A model generated the notes under the pieces. That model worked only from the letters and a program-made list of their open reading frames with translations. It was not told where the DNA came from and made no database searches. A stretch of 64,000 nt of DNA from Rhizophlyctis rosea (taxonomy: Eukaryota > Chytridiomycota > Chytridiomycetes > Rhizophlyctidales > Rhizophlyctidaceae): NCBI GenBank assembly GCA_027596075.1, contig JADGJC010000002.1, positions 186,001 through 250,000 of the forward strand, written 5' to 3'. Positions within the stretch are counted from its first letter, which is position 1. The number at the start of each line of letters is the position of its first letter. The position numbers were made by a program, and so were the translations under genes. Below, in pieces: positions 1 to 11,194 of the stretch.

Positions 1-800
1 CCCCTCATGAACTGTTGCTCATGTCATTTGTCGTGATCATGTATAGCTACCCAAACCTAAGCCGTTGACGCGATGGGAGAAGTTCGCGAAGACGAAGGGC
101 ATTCAGAAGCGGAAGAAGGATCGCATGGTGTATGATGAGGCGACTGGAGAAGAGAAGCCGCGATGGGGTTACAAAAGGGCAAACAACGATCAGGACGATT
201 GGATCATTGAGCTTCCAGGCAATGCTGGTATGCGTCGTTGAGCAATTCCGTTTTGTTGAGTGTGGGACGAACATGACTGACTGGGAATTACCTTTGTAGA
301 TCCCATGGAGGATCAATACGAAAAGCGACGGGAGGAGAAGAAGGAGCGGGTGGAGAAGAACAAGAAGCAGGCGCGCAGGAACATGGAGGAGAGGGCCGCG
401 GTGGAGACCGGAAAGAATCCAAAGGAGGTCCGGAAGGCACAGCTGGAGAAGGCTATCAGAGAGTCGAAAACATCGACCGCGTCGCTGGGACGGTTTGATA
501 AGAAGTTGGAGAACGAAGGTGTCATCAAGACGAAGCGGTCAAAGAGAAAGGTGAGGATTTTTGTTGGATGTCTTCATCCTAACGACATTCCATCTGACAT
601 TGTTGGGATCACAGTTCGAAGCGGACACGATTGAAGCTTCCAAAGAAGCGGAAACGTCGTTGAACATTGCGAAGAAGGTGTTGAAGGGGGATGACGCCAA
701 GGTTTTGAACGTTAGCAAAGCGGTCAGGTCAGTCGGAGGTCGGGCATCAGCAGAAATGTTCGGGCAAAAGGGCAAGAACAAGAAGAGGAAGACGAAATGA
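1..800 (+). CDS. RRS1: Ribosome biogenesis regulatory protein RRS1 (5' end outside window)
   Basis: Nucleolar 60S assembly factor. With RPF2 the family brings 5S RNP (5S rRNA, uL5, uL18) into pre-60S particles. The window opens inside an intron. Visible exons are 47-227, 300-550 and 615-800, and their phases agree (GCT-G|AT, AAG|TTC). The protein reads from [19 protein letters not shown], the signature core of RRS1, through the [20 protein letters not shown] block. A long charged helix follows ([20 protein letters not shown]), then a C-terminal tail ending in [10 protein letters not shown], a likely nucleolar localisation signal. About 205 residues are seen; the N-terminal third is missing. 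The next gene (noxR) converges on it with about 115 bp between stop codons. Family assignment is confident. Confidence 0.93.
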
Positions 801-917
801 TCACCCGGCAACGAACAACTGAAACGTCCTACTTCGGGCACAATCTATAATTACAATTTTTTCTTTGTACATATGTAAACAGAACACAACCTTGCTAAAT
901 ACAATCTTTATGCGTTG

Positions 918-2493
918 TCATTCCAAAGCTACCCAGAGTTCCAATCTGTCTGAAGAGTTCAGTGCATCGCGCTGGATTTTTGCGAAAGCAAGTGCTATGT
1001 CGAGGTCTTCGTCATCCGTCATCAGAACAAATCCATCACCCTCATCTTTGTACTTCAGTTTCAGTCGTCGATCCTCCTTGAACTTTCGGTGAATCCGTTG
1101 TTGAAGTTCATTGAATGTGACCGTGCCCGGTACAAGCATCATTCGCGTGTCGGTGAAATGGCATTTTACCTTCAGTTGCTGATGGACGGCGAAAACACGT
1201 CATTACGGTTATGTGAAAGGTTGCGCCAGTCACACTCACCTGGTCCAAACTGGACCACGAGCCGTCCGACCTTGCGTCTAGGGAATCTCCGGTGGAGGAT
1301 GTGCGTGGGGGAAGGGGGACATTTGGGTATATTGCAGGCCGGCCAGCATTCGATGTGTTCGAGGACAAAGGCGATATATTGTCGTCGCGCCGCGGACGTT
1401 GAAGTGATCCGTAACCGGCATTGTCGACTGTATTGCCCCTTGTAAGCGTACCGCCGCGTGTTAATGTTGCCGATCGACCAATCACTTCTGGTTCCGACTT
1501 TGTCCGGTTCAATGTGTTCATCTGCAACGCTCATTAGTATCAACAACTCAAAGTAACTGTGACCCTTTTCAACAAACCTTGAGCTGCTTTCCACTAAACC
1601 CCGCAAAGGTATCTGTTGCCTCTATTGAGGCGACGACCTTCGCTGTTCCCAAGAAATCCTTCTTCTGCGAGTTTTTCATTTTGCCGTCCGGTGGCCGGTA
1701 TACCAGATCTCGAGGTACTTCAAAAGGCGGTAAGAATTCAGGAGCTCGGTCGCCCAATTTGATTGCCTCGTCCATGATTCTGAACTCTGCGGATTCACGT
1801 CAATAAACAAACGGTGATCGAGCTGAAGAAAGCGCGGGTCTTACCTTCATCATCAGGTTTTTCCCTCATTGCTGTCTCCAAATCTTGTCGAGCGCGGTAC
1901 CAATCCCCCACTGCGGCCCACGCGAGTCCCCTATTGAAGTGCACTTCACACGCATATAGTTTGTAGTTGAGTCCGAGTTGTGTATAATCTATGTACGGGT
2001 TTCCTCGAAATCGCTGGGACAAAATGTCAGCGTACAGTCATAAAAATTTGTAGGTAATGGAGGAGGGCTTACAATTAAAGCCGCGTCTAAGTCAACAATA
2101 CTGTCTTCAAGATTGTTGAGATTGTATAAGGCCGCTCCCCGTTGAAAATAAGCTACTGCAAGGAAACCGTCACAGCCAATGGCACGTGTAAGAGCGGATA
2201 TCTATGAATGGAACAATGAGTGATGAAGCGAGTAACAGGAGTCTCCCACTCCGCCCACATACAGCATCGTGTGGTCGCTCTTCATTGAAGAACGCTTGGG
2301 CGATATTGAAATGAATTTTAGCAGAAGTGGCGATTTGTGTGAAGGTATATCGTGCGCTCCTAAAGTCTTGCTGGTCAAAAGCGTCTAGCGCTTCCGCCCA
2401 CACTGACACTTCCGCCTGTTGCCAGCAGGTACAAAGTTTGAGAACTCAACTGCCAAGCCTTTTCGACTGCTGCACTGTTACCTTTAACGCCAT
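918..2493 (-). CDS. noxR: NoxR, NADPH oxidase regulatory subunit (p67phox-like)
   Basis: Cytosolic activator of the fungal superoxide-producing NADPH oxidase (Nox), which acts with Rac. Exons on the minus strand are 2493-2482, 2415-2263, 2201-2073, 2013-1845, 1786-1578, 1521-1240 and 1169-918, giving 401 aa with all phases consistent. The first coding exon is only 12 nt (MALK). It is followed by AEVSVWAEALDAFDQQDF, which matches the start of fungal NoxR and p67phox. Residues about 5-150 form the TPR block (LAVAYFQRGAALYNLNN; RFRGNPYIDYTQLGL; LYACEVHFNRGLAWAAVGDW). Then come the linker and activation region (VVYRP-type DLVYRPPDGKMKNSQKKDFLG), a Ser/Thr-rich stretch, and a C-terminal PB1 domain (VKCHFTDTRMMLVPG; KLKYKDEGDGFVLMTDDEDL with the acidic OPCA motif). 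No SH3 domain is seen, as in fungal NoxR and unlike animal p67phox. Confidence 0.9.
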
Positions 2494-4477
2494 TTACACT
2501 GCACTTGTTCCAATACTGACGCTATGTAAGCTAAGCAGCGTACCCCAAATTCGGCACTGCAAACCAATTTATGAGAACTTGCTGATGGAGGTTAGCGGAT
2601 GCTGGAGGAGATACCTATCGCTTGCAGACTGAAGGCCGCCCAGCTATACGGGACTGCGAACAGTTGGCCAAGACCCTGTCGCGAACTGCTTCAACAGCGA
2701 AAAACGACACAGCGCTCAACCAGAGAATTTCTTCCGTGGTGTAGATTGCGAAAGGGGTATCAGTGCCTTGTTCGGTGAGCTTTTGGAATGTTCGCGATAG
2801 CAAGTTGCCGGTAGTCACGTTTTCCTTCACAGCTTGAAACGCTTCAGGGAAGTGTCACTGCCACTGTCAGTAGGTATGTACTATGTAGGCAGGCCGCATA
2901 AAGTTTATTGCGGATATTGTTTACCTGCAACCCTCAAATATGTTTACATTATCCACGCATCGCAGTGAGCCGCTTTGTGTGTGTTTGAGGGGTGATGTGG
3001 TTGGGGTCCTCGCCGCAACGCCACTCCGTTCACAATATGTGGCGCATCGGACCCTCGCGTTTGGCTGACTTTGAGTCACTGACTTCGACCTGAACAGAAG
3101 GACCACACGTAGCTACAAGTTACCCATGGGGCCGGGTATTCAATAACATCGCAGGCTTACATGACCATTTGGGGATTGGTGAATAATATCATCCCATAAG
3201 CGTTGAGTTCAGTATGCCAGGAGGCAATCTTGAAGGATTCTTAAATCAAAAAACAGGGTTGCATCTCCGCATCGTATTATGTGGATCAAATTATGACACT
3301 CATGGCGGGCCCAACTGGCTAACGAGTGGGGCTGGCCAGCACAGCGAGCCTACTGATGCTCTTTTGGCCGATGACAGATGGATGATATCCAGGCTTGAGA
3401 TTTGCTCGACCATGTTACAACTCTTCTACAAATTTGGAGGTTGCTCAGTTGTAAAGAAAATTTACCAACGATCGAGTTCTACACCTACGCGTATGATAGC
3501 AACTTGCCAACATGATGGCAATAACCAATCATGTCAAGTGTAAAGTGGACATTCAAGCGACGTCGTGTTTATATAAAAAATACGTCCGGCGGGAAGTAAA
3601 ATCTTATACCACTGAAAAGTTCAAATCATGTGATTTGCATTGATAATTCGAAGATAACTGACCGCTGACTTTTGCCAGAGGCCTTGAACATACCAAGCAA
3701 AGGATTAACAGAGCCGCCAACTCGTAAAGCCATCAGGCGCTAGTCATGTTCGCGGATAAGTCAGCTTCCGACTGATGACGGAAGGCCTTGTCGAGAAGTT
3801 CGGCCTATCTTTTCAATCTCATTTCCCGGACAGCTTCCAAAGATGGCAAGAAAGGTTGATCACTGTCTTGTAATCATGCGCTTCAATGGTGTATGCTGCG
3901 AAGTAGCTGGTAGGCCAACCTGATGGGGTTTGAACTCACCGCTTTCACCGGAAATGCATGAACTTTGCTGCGGAGAACCCTCAGGGTTCGTGGCTGGGCG
4001 GCGTGCTACCACCAGCGCCACCCAGCCACATCCATCGGGGGATATATGGACCCAGACTTGGACCCCGCCCACATGGCCACACGCGACGGGTCACGGTGCA
4101 TCCTTCCCTTCGCATCAGTCCATTCTTTGCTTCCCAATCTTCCCTTCCCTCTTCCTTTCGGGTGTTTCCAGCAAGGTGTCGCATTTGTGCTACCTGTGGT
4201 ACTTGTCTTACCGCATTTATTTCAGGCGCTTATATGATTTCTGACCCCACTGGCGCAGCACGCTTGGACAGTCGTCAATCCCACCGCCGTGAAAGTGGTC
4301 GAACCGGAAGAAAGCTCCAAAGAGGGAGTGTTCAAGCGCTCCCCTGTCGCAGATACTTGACGCGCGCATTTCATCAAAGTGGTACGTAAATACCTGGCCG
4401 TATGCTTGGTATGTGCGTTTGAATTTCTGCATAAGCTAGTTGTGTGGTCTTAATTGCCCTCAAGCCCAGCTGCGAAC
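2494..4477. other. 2-kb intergenic stretch between noxR and TAF12
   Basis: These are divergent promoters for noxR (minus) and TAF12 (plus), a long spacer by the standards of this window. It holds one short minus-strand peptide resembling part of a meiotic TPR protein (listed separately). Short open frames at 3214-3543 and 3930-4389 have no recognisable domain and overlap one another. A minus-strand stretch around 4030-3935 has words resembling the A and B boxes of a tRNA, but the arms do not pair. Nothing else is supported. Confidence 0.6.
2640..2851 (-). pseudogene. Possible remnant of a SPO22/ZIP4-like TPR gene
   Basis: A 70-residue minus-strand open frame reads FPEAFQAVKENVTTGNLL, later TDTPFAIYTTEEILWLSAVSF. 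The phrase EEILWLSA resembles the TPR core of SPO22/ZIP4 meiotic proteins (E-E-I-x-W-L-x-x-x-x-x-N). A GT donor after LWLSA and an AG before 2643 could remove the frame's tail, but what follows reaches a stop within about 15 codons. No upstream exons of such a gene were found between 2850 and 3500. It could be a decayed fragment, a terminal exon of an unseen gene, or chance. The call rests on a single short motif. Confidence 0.2.
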
Positions 4478-7202
4478 ATGAGTGAGAGCAACTCTCAACC
4501 GCCACGACCTCCTGTCCCTGCTTCCGGTGAGAAGTCGGGAACACCTGCACCTGTAGAGTCAAAGGACTCGCAACAGCACGGCACGCAGAAGACTCTCGTT
4601 CCAGTGGCTCCCAGCCCAATTCAACCCGTTCGTCCCCTGTTAGGACCAGCAACTCTCCAGACACCCCCACAACCCTCGCCTAGACCCCAATTTGCTGCCA
4701 CCGGAACGTCCATCACCCCTATCATCCCCCAAATGCCTATCAATCCAGCTCCGATTTATCCCAACAGCGTCGCACCGCAGCTGAGTCAGCACATCGCAAG
4801 CATCGCCCAGCAACAGCCGGGCGGATCACCCCACATGAGTCCAATGATTCGACCAAACACACCAGTTGCGGCCGCATCAACGAGGGGGAAAAGACCAGTA
4901 TCAAAAGGCAGAGGAAGGGGAAGTGTGGGACCAGGTGTGCCCAATCAGCCAGGTCTTTTACCACAGTCACCGGCTATGCCTGCAGTCAGCATGGGCGGAC
5001 ATTTAGCCGGGCTGGGGAATGCACTATCGGGGGCCACCAATCCGGCAATGATGGCTTCCGTACTGCAAAACCCGAGCTTTTTTCAAATGCTATCACGCAA
5101 TAATGGTCAAATTGCGGGCTTTTCTCCTCAGCTCCCTACGTATTTGGCAGGAAACCCGGGTGTGGCTCGTCCTGCACCAGCGAGTCCAGCAGCAACGAAT
5201 GTTGCCTCGGGAGCCGTTGGAAGAGGAACGCCTGCATTTGCCAACCTACAACACCTACAGCAGCAGCATCAGCTCCAACCTCAACTACAACGTCCAGCAG
5301 CAGTTGGGCACGCTCAACAACCGCAAATGACATATCCCCAAGCATTAGCGCAACAGCTTACGAGACCACGGCCTTCGCCGCAGCCGCCAGCTTTGCATGC
5401 ACTACCTCAGCAGCCAGTACAGGTGGATATCTCTGAACATGAATATGAAGGCGTGATCGTTAAACCGACATACTCATCGTGCATTTGATCTGATGATTTA
5501 GCAACCGATAACACATACCCAAGCTCAAACATCATCGCAACCAATCCAACCAATACAGCCCATCACACCCCAATTATTGCCTTTGGGAGCACCAGCACAA
5601 CTTCAGCCGAGACCAATCCAGCACCCGCCACAGCAGCAACCTCAGCAAGCGCAACCTCAACAGCCACACCCACAGCAACAACCACAACAACCATCACCAA
5701 TATCCTTGCAACAACATCAAATTCAACCGCATTCCCTGCCACCACAACCTGCGCAGAATCAACCAGTCAACCCGCAGCCCAATGCGGCCAATCATGGGGT
5801 CAACCTGACTCCGCAGTTGTGGGTACACCATACATCGATGCGGCGACAACGACTCATGGCGATCATGGAGCAGATCAAATCTACGCCTCCCGGTCAACAA
5901 CCTGACCCCAGACTCACTGAAGACCGGGTCAAAATACTCAGTCAGTACACAATGCTCATGCGGATGTACAAAGAAGAGAAGATCCCGACGCTTGCTCAAA
6001 ATGTGGGTACCTACATGTGCTTGACGTGCGGACTTTCTATTTACAAGCTTCTCCATCAGCCTCAAGCCAAACATCTGTATGATGAATTTCTACAGCATCA
6101 ACAGCGCGCTCGTGACGCAAGGGCATCAGTCCAGCCCAATCCGAACCAAATTTCACCTCAACAGATAGCGCAACGTGGTGGGCTGCCGGGTGCTCCAGCA
6201 CCGGATGCCACCGCAAGACCGCCTATCAGCGCACTGCCACAGCCAGCAGCACCTACACCCGGGGGTTTTGTGACATCCCAAGTCCCACCTGTCAATCACA
6301 ATATTGTTCGGCCACTGCCAACTCCAAATGCTGCTCAGCTTCCAGGTGTGTTGGTGAAGCTCTGAAAAATGCGTAGAATTGAAAACTGATGATGCTTCTG
6401 CAATTTCTCAGTACGAGCTCAAATAGGGCCAGGCGCGCCACCAATCCCAGCGGGTGCAGCTCAAGCGCAGCGTCACCCGATGGCTCTTCCTGGCGGAGAG
6501 CGGTATCATCCAGCTCCACAGTTTCCACATAAAATCTTGGGTGATGTTCCAACTCACGGAGTTGGAAAACTGATCATTCCCACGTCCGCGGCTACCCATG
6601 ATACCTCGACGGCGGCAAAGGAGGAGTCGCAATTAAGGACGGCGGAAGCGGATGCCGCAAATGCTAGTGCACCGAAAGTTCGAAAGAGGAAGTTGGCGGA
6701 TCTTGTTAGTCAGATTCATCCGATGGAGAGATTGGATCCAGATACGGAGCAGGTATGTGTTCATTGGTCGTTTTCTTGACTTTGAGAGGTTATAAAGTTG
6801 ACGTGGCAATCACCTAGTTCGTTTTGGAATTGGCGGACGATTTTATTGATCAGGCGGTACAACGAGCATGTAAAGCGGCAAAGCATCGGAAATCAGACAC
6901 GCTGGGCGTCAAGGATTTGCAGCTGGAGCTAGGTAAGCCTAGCATTTGTGAACGACGAACCGCATCGGGACTAATGGATATGGTAATCCTTAGAACGAAA
7001 TTGGAACTTGCGGATTCCTGGGTTTCCCGATGAACTTCGTTCTTTCAAGCGACCGACTGTCAATGCTGCGCACCAGTCTCGGCTTGCCATGGTCAATAAG
7101 CACAAACGCGATCGAAATTTGGTAGTTGCAAGTGAGAAAGCCAAGGCGCGATTTGCTGAGGTTGCTGAGTCAGTCACTGTGGAGAGCGCAACGGTCACAT
7201 AG
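4478..7202 (+). CDS. TAF12: TFIID/SAGA subunit TAF12 with histone fold
   Basis: General transcription factor subunit. Its histone fold pairs with TAF4 in TFIID or ADA1 in SAGA. Exons are 4478-5422, 5502-6345, 6412-6752, 6818-6932 and 6994-7202, giving 817 aa with phases checked. The start is the ATG of MSESNSQPPRPPV; the open frame upstream has no ATG. Residues 1 to about 400 are Pro/Gln-rich and disordered, with repeated QPIQPIQPIT and poly-Q/P tracts. A conserved helical block near the middle (TPQLWVHHTSMRRQRLMAIM) is typical of fungal TAF12. The histone fold runs from KRKLADLVSQIHPMERLDPD through LELADDFIDQAVQRACKAA and KHRKSDTLGVKDLQLEL. It ends in the diagnostic ERNWNLRIPGFPDE. The long activator-like N-terminus suggests coactivator contacts (inference). 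Confidence 0.95.
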
Positions 7203-7734
7203 GGACCTGCCTTCTGTTGGGCGTGGTGGGATTTTTGTTCAGATGGAAAGAGCTTCGTATGTAATTACAGGTTTCCAAGTATCAGTGGTTGGATACAAAT
7301 GTACATAAAGAGAATAGGATGGTTTTGTACAGGAAGGCAGTAGTCATCTGCCAAAGGGCAAAACTTTGACTGGTGAAGGATGTGAGACAACTTGGAAGCG
7401 AGGTGAAGAGGACATGAGAACCTAGGAGTCTATATATGCAAGTTTTGATCGTTCTCTGAAGCTTTGAAGTTTGTCGAATTGGAAAACATATGGAGTTCAT
7501 CAACGTTCTCCTCCCACATGGATTCATGAGTTCAAACAAGTAGGGTACGCGACCTGGTATGCACAGAAGTGTCATATATGCATGACAATTTCATGTCAGC
7601 CATTTGAATGGCATCAGATTTGCCGATGACGGTTGCTTTGATTTCAACTAAGCAAAGATTACGTTTGTACATGGAGTATTTAGAGAATATGTTGAATATA
7701 TCTACATCTGTTTGATTGACTGCCGAAAACTTGT
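7203..7734. other. Spacer between TAF12 and a converging ORF
   Basis: AT-rich 3' flanks of two converging genes. Stop codons are frequent in every frame and no domain is recognisable; nothing further is seen. Confidence 0.6.
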
Positions 7735-8688
7735 TCAATAAGAAAAGTTGTGCAAGAGGGTTCCACCTCCGGCCGTAAGTCGTTCCTCCCACAATTTTCC
7801 CACAGTGGCCCTAGCGCAAGTCTTCATGCCATTCGTCACCTCCATCTCCTCAATCAATTCGTCCGCAATCTGCACCGTAACAGCCATCCCGCCTCTGGAT
7901 TCCACCGTGGTTGGATGTGCCCCTTGGCCTGTAAAGTCCTTCAACGCAGTCATTATGCCCCGAAATGTGCGTTCAGCTCGTTTGAACTGAGAGTCTGATG
8001 TATCCTCTGGAATCCCGAACCACTTTGCCTTCACTCTGCGCAGATCACTGGATGCTAGTGTCTCTTCCGCCATTGCCCAAAAGAACTTCATCTTCTCATA
8101 AGAGACTTGACCCTCCTCCCATTCGACACCATCTTCCTTTTTGTATTCCGCCACCTCCCCATGATCAACACCTTCAACCAATCACAAAATCTCCAATTTC
8201 ATCTCCATCTCCACATTTAGAGCTATTTGCCTCCTGACTGCTCCGTGTTCCCACTTTGATACCAAGTCCACGTTCCTGGCCTGCAAATTTCCAACATCCG
8301 TGGTCAGAGAGCTCACTTGCCCCTGCAAGCTCTCCACCTGTGCTCTGAAGCTAGCAATGTCTTTAGCAAGATGAGTGATAAGCCCTTGAGGGTGAGGATG
8401 GACAACTGGCATGTCTCCTTCAGAAGGCCACTCGCGGAACGATGAGGTAGGTGTGGTAAGTTGTGTGAAGGGTTGTTCATCAGAGAGGGTGCGAGATATT
8501 TTGCGGCCAGGGCGCAGACCCAAAATCTGCAAAAAGGAATAAGAAGGCAACAGCATCAGTATGGGCATTTTTGTCACATTTACGGGGGCAAAATGACAAA
8601 GACGCACGAAAGGGATAACCGGGTTTTGCTTCATATGGTCTGGGAGGATCAAGTCCAGTTGTTGGTCACGTCGATTCTTTTCCACCAT
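7735..8688 (-). CDS. Unrecognised coiled-coil protein, frame interrupted by TGA
   Basis: Function unknown. From ATG at 8688 (MVEKNRRDQQLDLILPDHMK) a first exon could join at a TTTTTGCAG acceptor near 8527 to ILGLRPGRKISRTLSDEQPF. A predicted coiled coil follows (LAKDIASFRAQVESLQGQ; SLTTDVGNLQARNVDLV). The frame then meets TGA at 8184-8182. It continues in the same frame with a helical, charged region (QVSYEKMKFFWAMAEETLAS; RRVKAKWFGIPEDTSD; TVGKLWEERLTAGGG) to a stop about 7733. Either the gene ends at 8182 and a second short ORF follows, or about 75 nt including the TGA are spliced out (GT at about 8186, AG at about 8112), or the copy is broken. No homologue family was recognised, so the product call is deliberately vague. 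Confidence 0.4.
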
Positions 8689-9715
8689 TCCTTCGAAAGA
8701 GGGCTCCGATTGTTCGATTGCATACTCTCAGTTGCCCAGTATCCATATCCATTTCTCCCGCTTCTGTCGGGGACACTAAAAATGTCCCTCGTATCCACGA
8801 AACCAATGGATATGTTTGATTCAATCTCAATAAGGAGCGGTGTGGTGAATTGAGGGAGAAAAGAGAAGCGGGAAAATGCGGGAGGGAACGAGACAGGGTT
8901 TCGGCTAAGAACGGGTAGAAGGTAGTGCTGCTACAAGGAATGGAGGTAGACGGTTGGGAAGGATAGTGGAATTGGAAATGGGTGAGAAAGTGAATTGAGG
9001 AACCACAATTGCCACAAACGCAATTTTGAGTTTTGATTTTTGATTAGTAAGCGGAATACTGCGGTCTCCGATCTGTGCCACACTCAATCGGGACCAAATT
9101 ATCGGTACAGGCCCTGATTGGGCTTTGGAATTGGTTCCCGAGCACGGCCATGCTTGGCGGTGTGCGACATTGCGTGGGTGGCTTAGGTGAATGACTGCAA
9201 AAGCATTGTGGACAGTGGGAGATGAACACCCCAATTTGGGTGTTGCAGTAGCGACTTACCAAATTCGAAGGTTTTGAGTGGTGACGCGTTTGACCACTTC
9301 ACTGCAGGTTGGGTGTCCAGTGTCCAGGCCAACAGGGTCCCACTCCATTCCGAAGTGACAAGTGTCTTGGCTGTCTCACCATTGAGAATTTGGCCCTTTG
9401 ACTCCTTCTCAAAATCTTTCTTACGCAACCCCAAACCAAATCAATGCATGCTCATTGGTCAGGAAGGGGCCACTTATTGTAGTAGTGGGTTATTGCACAT
9501 GTAGCCCGTTGACGACTTGACGCTATTCGCCTTCTCACTCCGGTTTTAAGTAGCGGTTGTTGCCCAGACCTCTTCACGTTTTTTGGCACAAGGGGAAAGC
9601 ATAAGACCTCAAGGAACGTTAGACACCTCTCTCCCTGTTCCCTTCATGAGTTTCAAGCCCTTGTTCTGACCTCGTCGATCCACACAAGTTGAGTCAGCCT
9701 TGAAAAGACGCAGTC
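8689..9715. other. Intergenic stretch, divergent promoters
   Basis: Lies between the minus-strand ORF at 8.7 kb and the plus-strand RING gene. Frames of 70-110 codons exist on both strands (for example 9183-9434 minus and 9274-9504 plus) but show no domain, and each is the shadow of the other. No repeats were noticed. Confidence 0.55.
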
Positions 9716-10726
9716 ATGTCGAATATGTGGACAAGGTGGACAAGACGAGCCAGTGTAGGTCATGGTAAGTTTTAAAGTTTATCCCAGACCTCCGCGATGA
9801 AGGGGGCTTTCCCAAACGTGATGGGGTGCATAACCCTGAGACCTCTTGTTGCATCGCGCATACTTATCCGCCTCCGTGTGTTGCTCACAGCCGACTCTCC
9901 CACACCGCCTCCTTCCCGTCCGTCCAAACCGAAGACGGATGACATACATACACCACCTCGCCGCACCCTTCCGTCATGGCTTCGAGCTGCCGGTCCACCA
10001 CCTGCGAGAAATGTCAGCTCCGATGCCATCTATGCCGGTATCTCACGAATATGCCTTCGCATGGGGTTTCGCCCAGCGGACGTGATCAGCGCGCTGGCTC
10101 ACGTGAAACTACATGATTTCAATGAGAAACAAGGGATGGAACCTGAACGGGTTGGGGAGTGTGTACGAAGAGGTGTACGAGAGGTGGTTGCGCGCCTGGT
10201 GGATGTACCTGCGGAATCATCAACGCAAGCATTCGAAAAGAAACCAGCAGTATCCGCATCATCATCGTCCTTCGAAGTAAACCCGGAATCATCGGAATCA
10301 TCTTCGCACACTATTCTCGTTACATACATCTCCTCGCTATCCGCTCGTTCTTCATCTGTAACCTCACCACCTACATCCCCATCCACGCTCCATGTCCCTT
10401 CCTCTCCATCAGATACCACCTCTTCCGAACTCTTGTGCCCTATCTGCCTCACGAATCCAGCAGATTCGTTCTACGATCCATGCGAGCACAGAGCATGTTC
10501 GAGATGCGCAAAGAAGGCATTAAGTCGACCGGGGGGCATGTATCACAAGTGCTTCCTATGCCGCACATTAGTGAAGGGTGTTCATACTGACAAAGGGAAG
10601 GATCACGATAGTAGCTTGGCAAAGAGGATGAGCTCGGGATCCGTAGTTTTGGCAGAGGCAAGGGAATCACAGGAGGGAACACCACAACGGAAAGGATGGA
10701 GTGTGGATTTTTGGAAAAAGGAATGA
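9716..10726 (+). CDS. RING-HC finger protein, probable E3 ubiquitin ligase
   Basis: Exons are 9716-9764 and 9891-10726 (G|CC junction), 294 aa. The start ATG gives MSNMWTRWTRRASVG, and the intron is 126 nt. After a Pro-rich stretch, residues about 55-110 (DAIYAGISRICLRMGFRPAD, VISALAHVKLHDF) form a helical, UBA-like segment. A Ser-rich acidic linker follows. The RING lies at roughly residues 200-245: CPIC, then DPC, EHRAC, SRC and, after a 14-residue gap, KCFLC. The spacing C-x2-C-x11-C-x-H-x2-C-x2-C-x14-C-x2-C fits a C3HC4 RING-HC that binds two zinc ions. The family is expected to transfer ubiquitin from an E2. Substrate and pathway are unknown, and I know no named orthologue. Confidence 0.75.
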
Positions 10727-11194
10727 AGTTGGGATTATGTTGGCGGTCCCTCTATGCACTATTTTCAGTAATGTCACTGTCAGGTCCCGTTGTATAATAT
10801 GTAGTTGTAGCTCATTGTAATATATCGCACAGCAGTCATAGGCTGCCCTGTTGAAGTACATCCATCTTCAGAGACTTGAGGCATTTCGAGGTCTTACACG
10901 TGCCGGCATAGTTCCTTGCGGGAAGGCAGGGTTGACCACTCGAGACAAAATCCCACAAAATAATGTTATTAGGTAAGCAATCTCTCCCCAGCCCCCGGAC
11001 AGCTTATCAGCTGGTCTATCACGCGGTGCACATTTCAAGGCCAGGGACGTCCGCCCTTTCGCGAAAGTGAAACCCTCAACGCTCATCTCCACTCATCGTA
11101 TAAAGCGAACAGAGGGCTGAGCGGGTGACTCCTATGTCTCAATTCACCGGTTCAGTTTCGGTGGGAGCACTGTAGCATTCACTCTTCAACCACC
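10727..11194. other. Spacer upstream of guanine deaminase
   Basis: 3' flank of the RING gene and promoter of the deaminase. A short pyrimidine-rich stretch precedes the start, with CAACCACC directly before the ATG. No other signal is seen. Confidence 0.5.

Noticed and set aside
3214..3543. 109-codon plus-strand frame as a gene
   Set aside because: No domain, no homology recognised, and no promoter or splice context.
3930..4040. Possible minus-strand tRNA or SINE head (TGGCGCTGGTGGTAGC, GAGTTCAAACC)
   Set aside because: The A-box and B-box words are too far apart, the T-arm does not pair, and no second copy was noticed in the window.
10099..10452. Acidic minus-strand frame opposite the RING gene
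   Set aside because: It is the antisense shadow of the Ser-rich linker of the RING protein.
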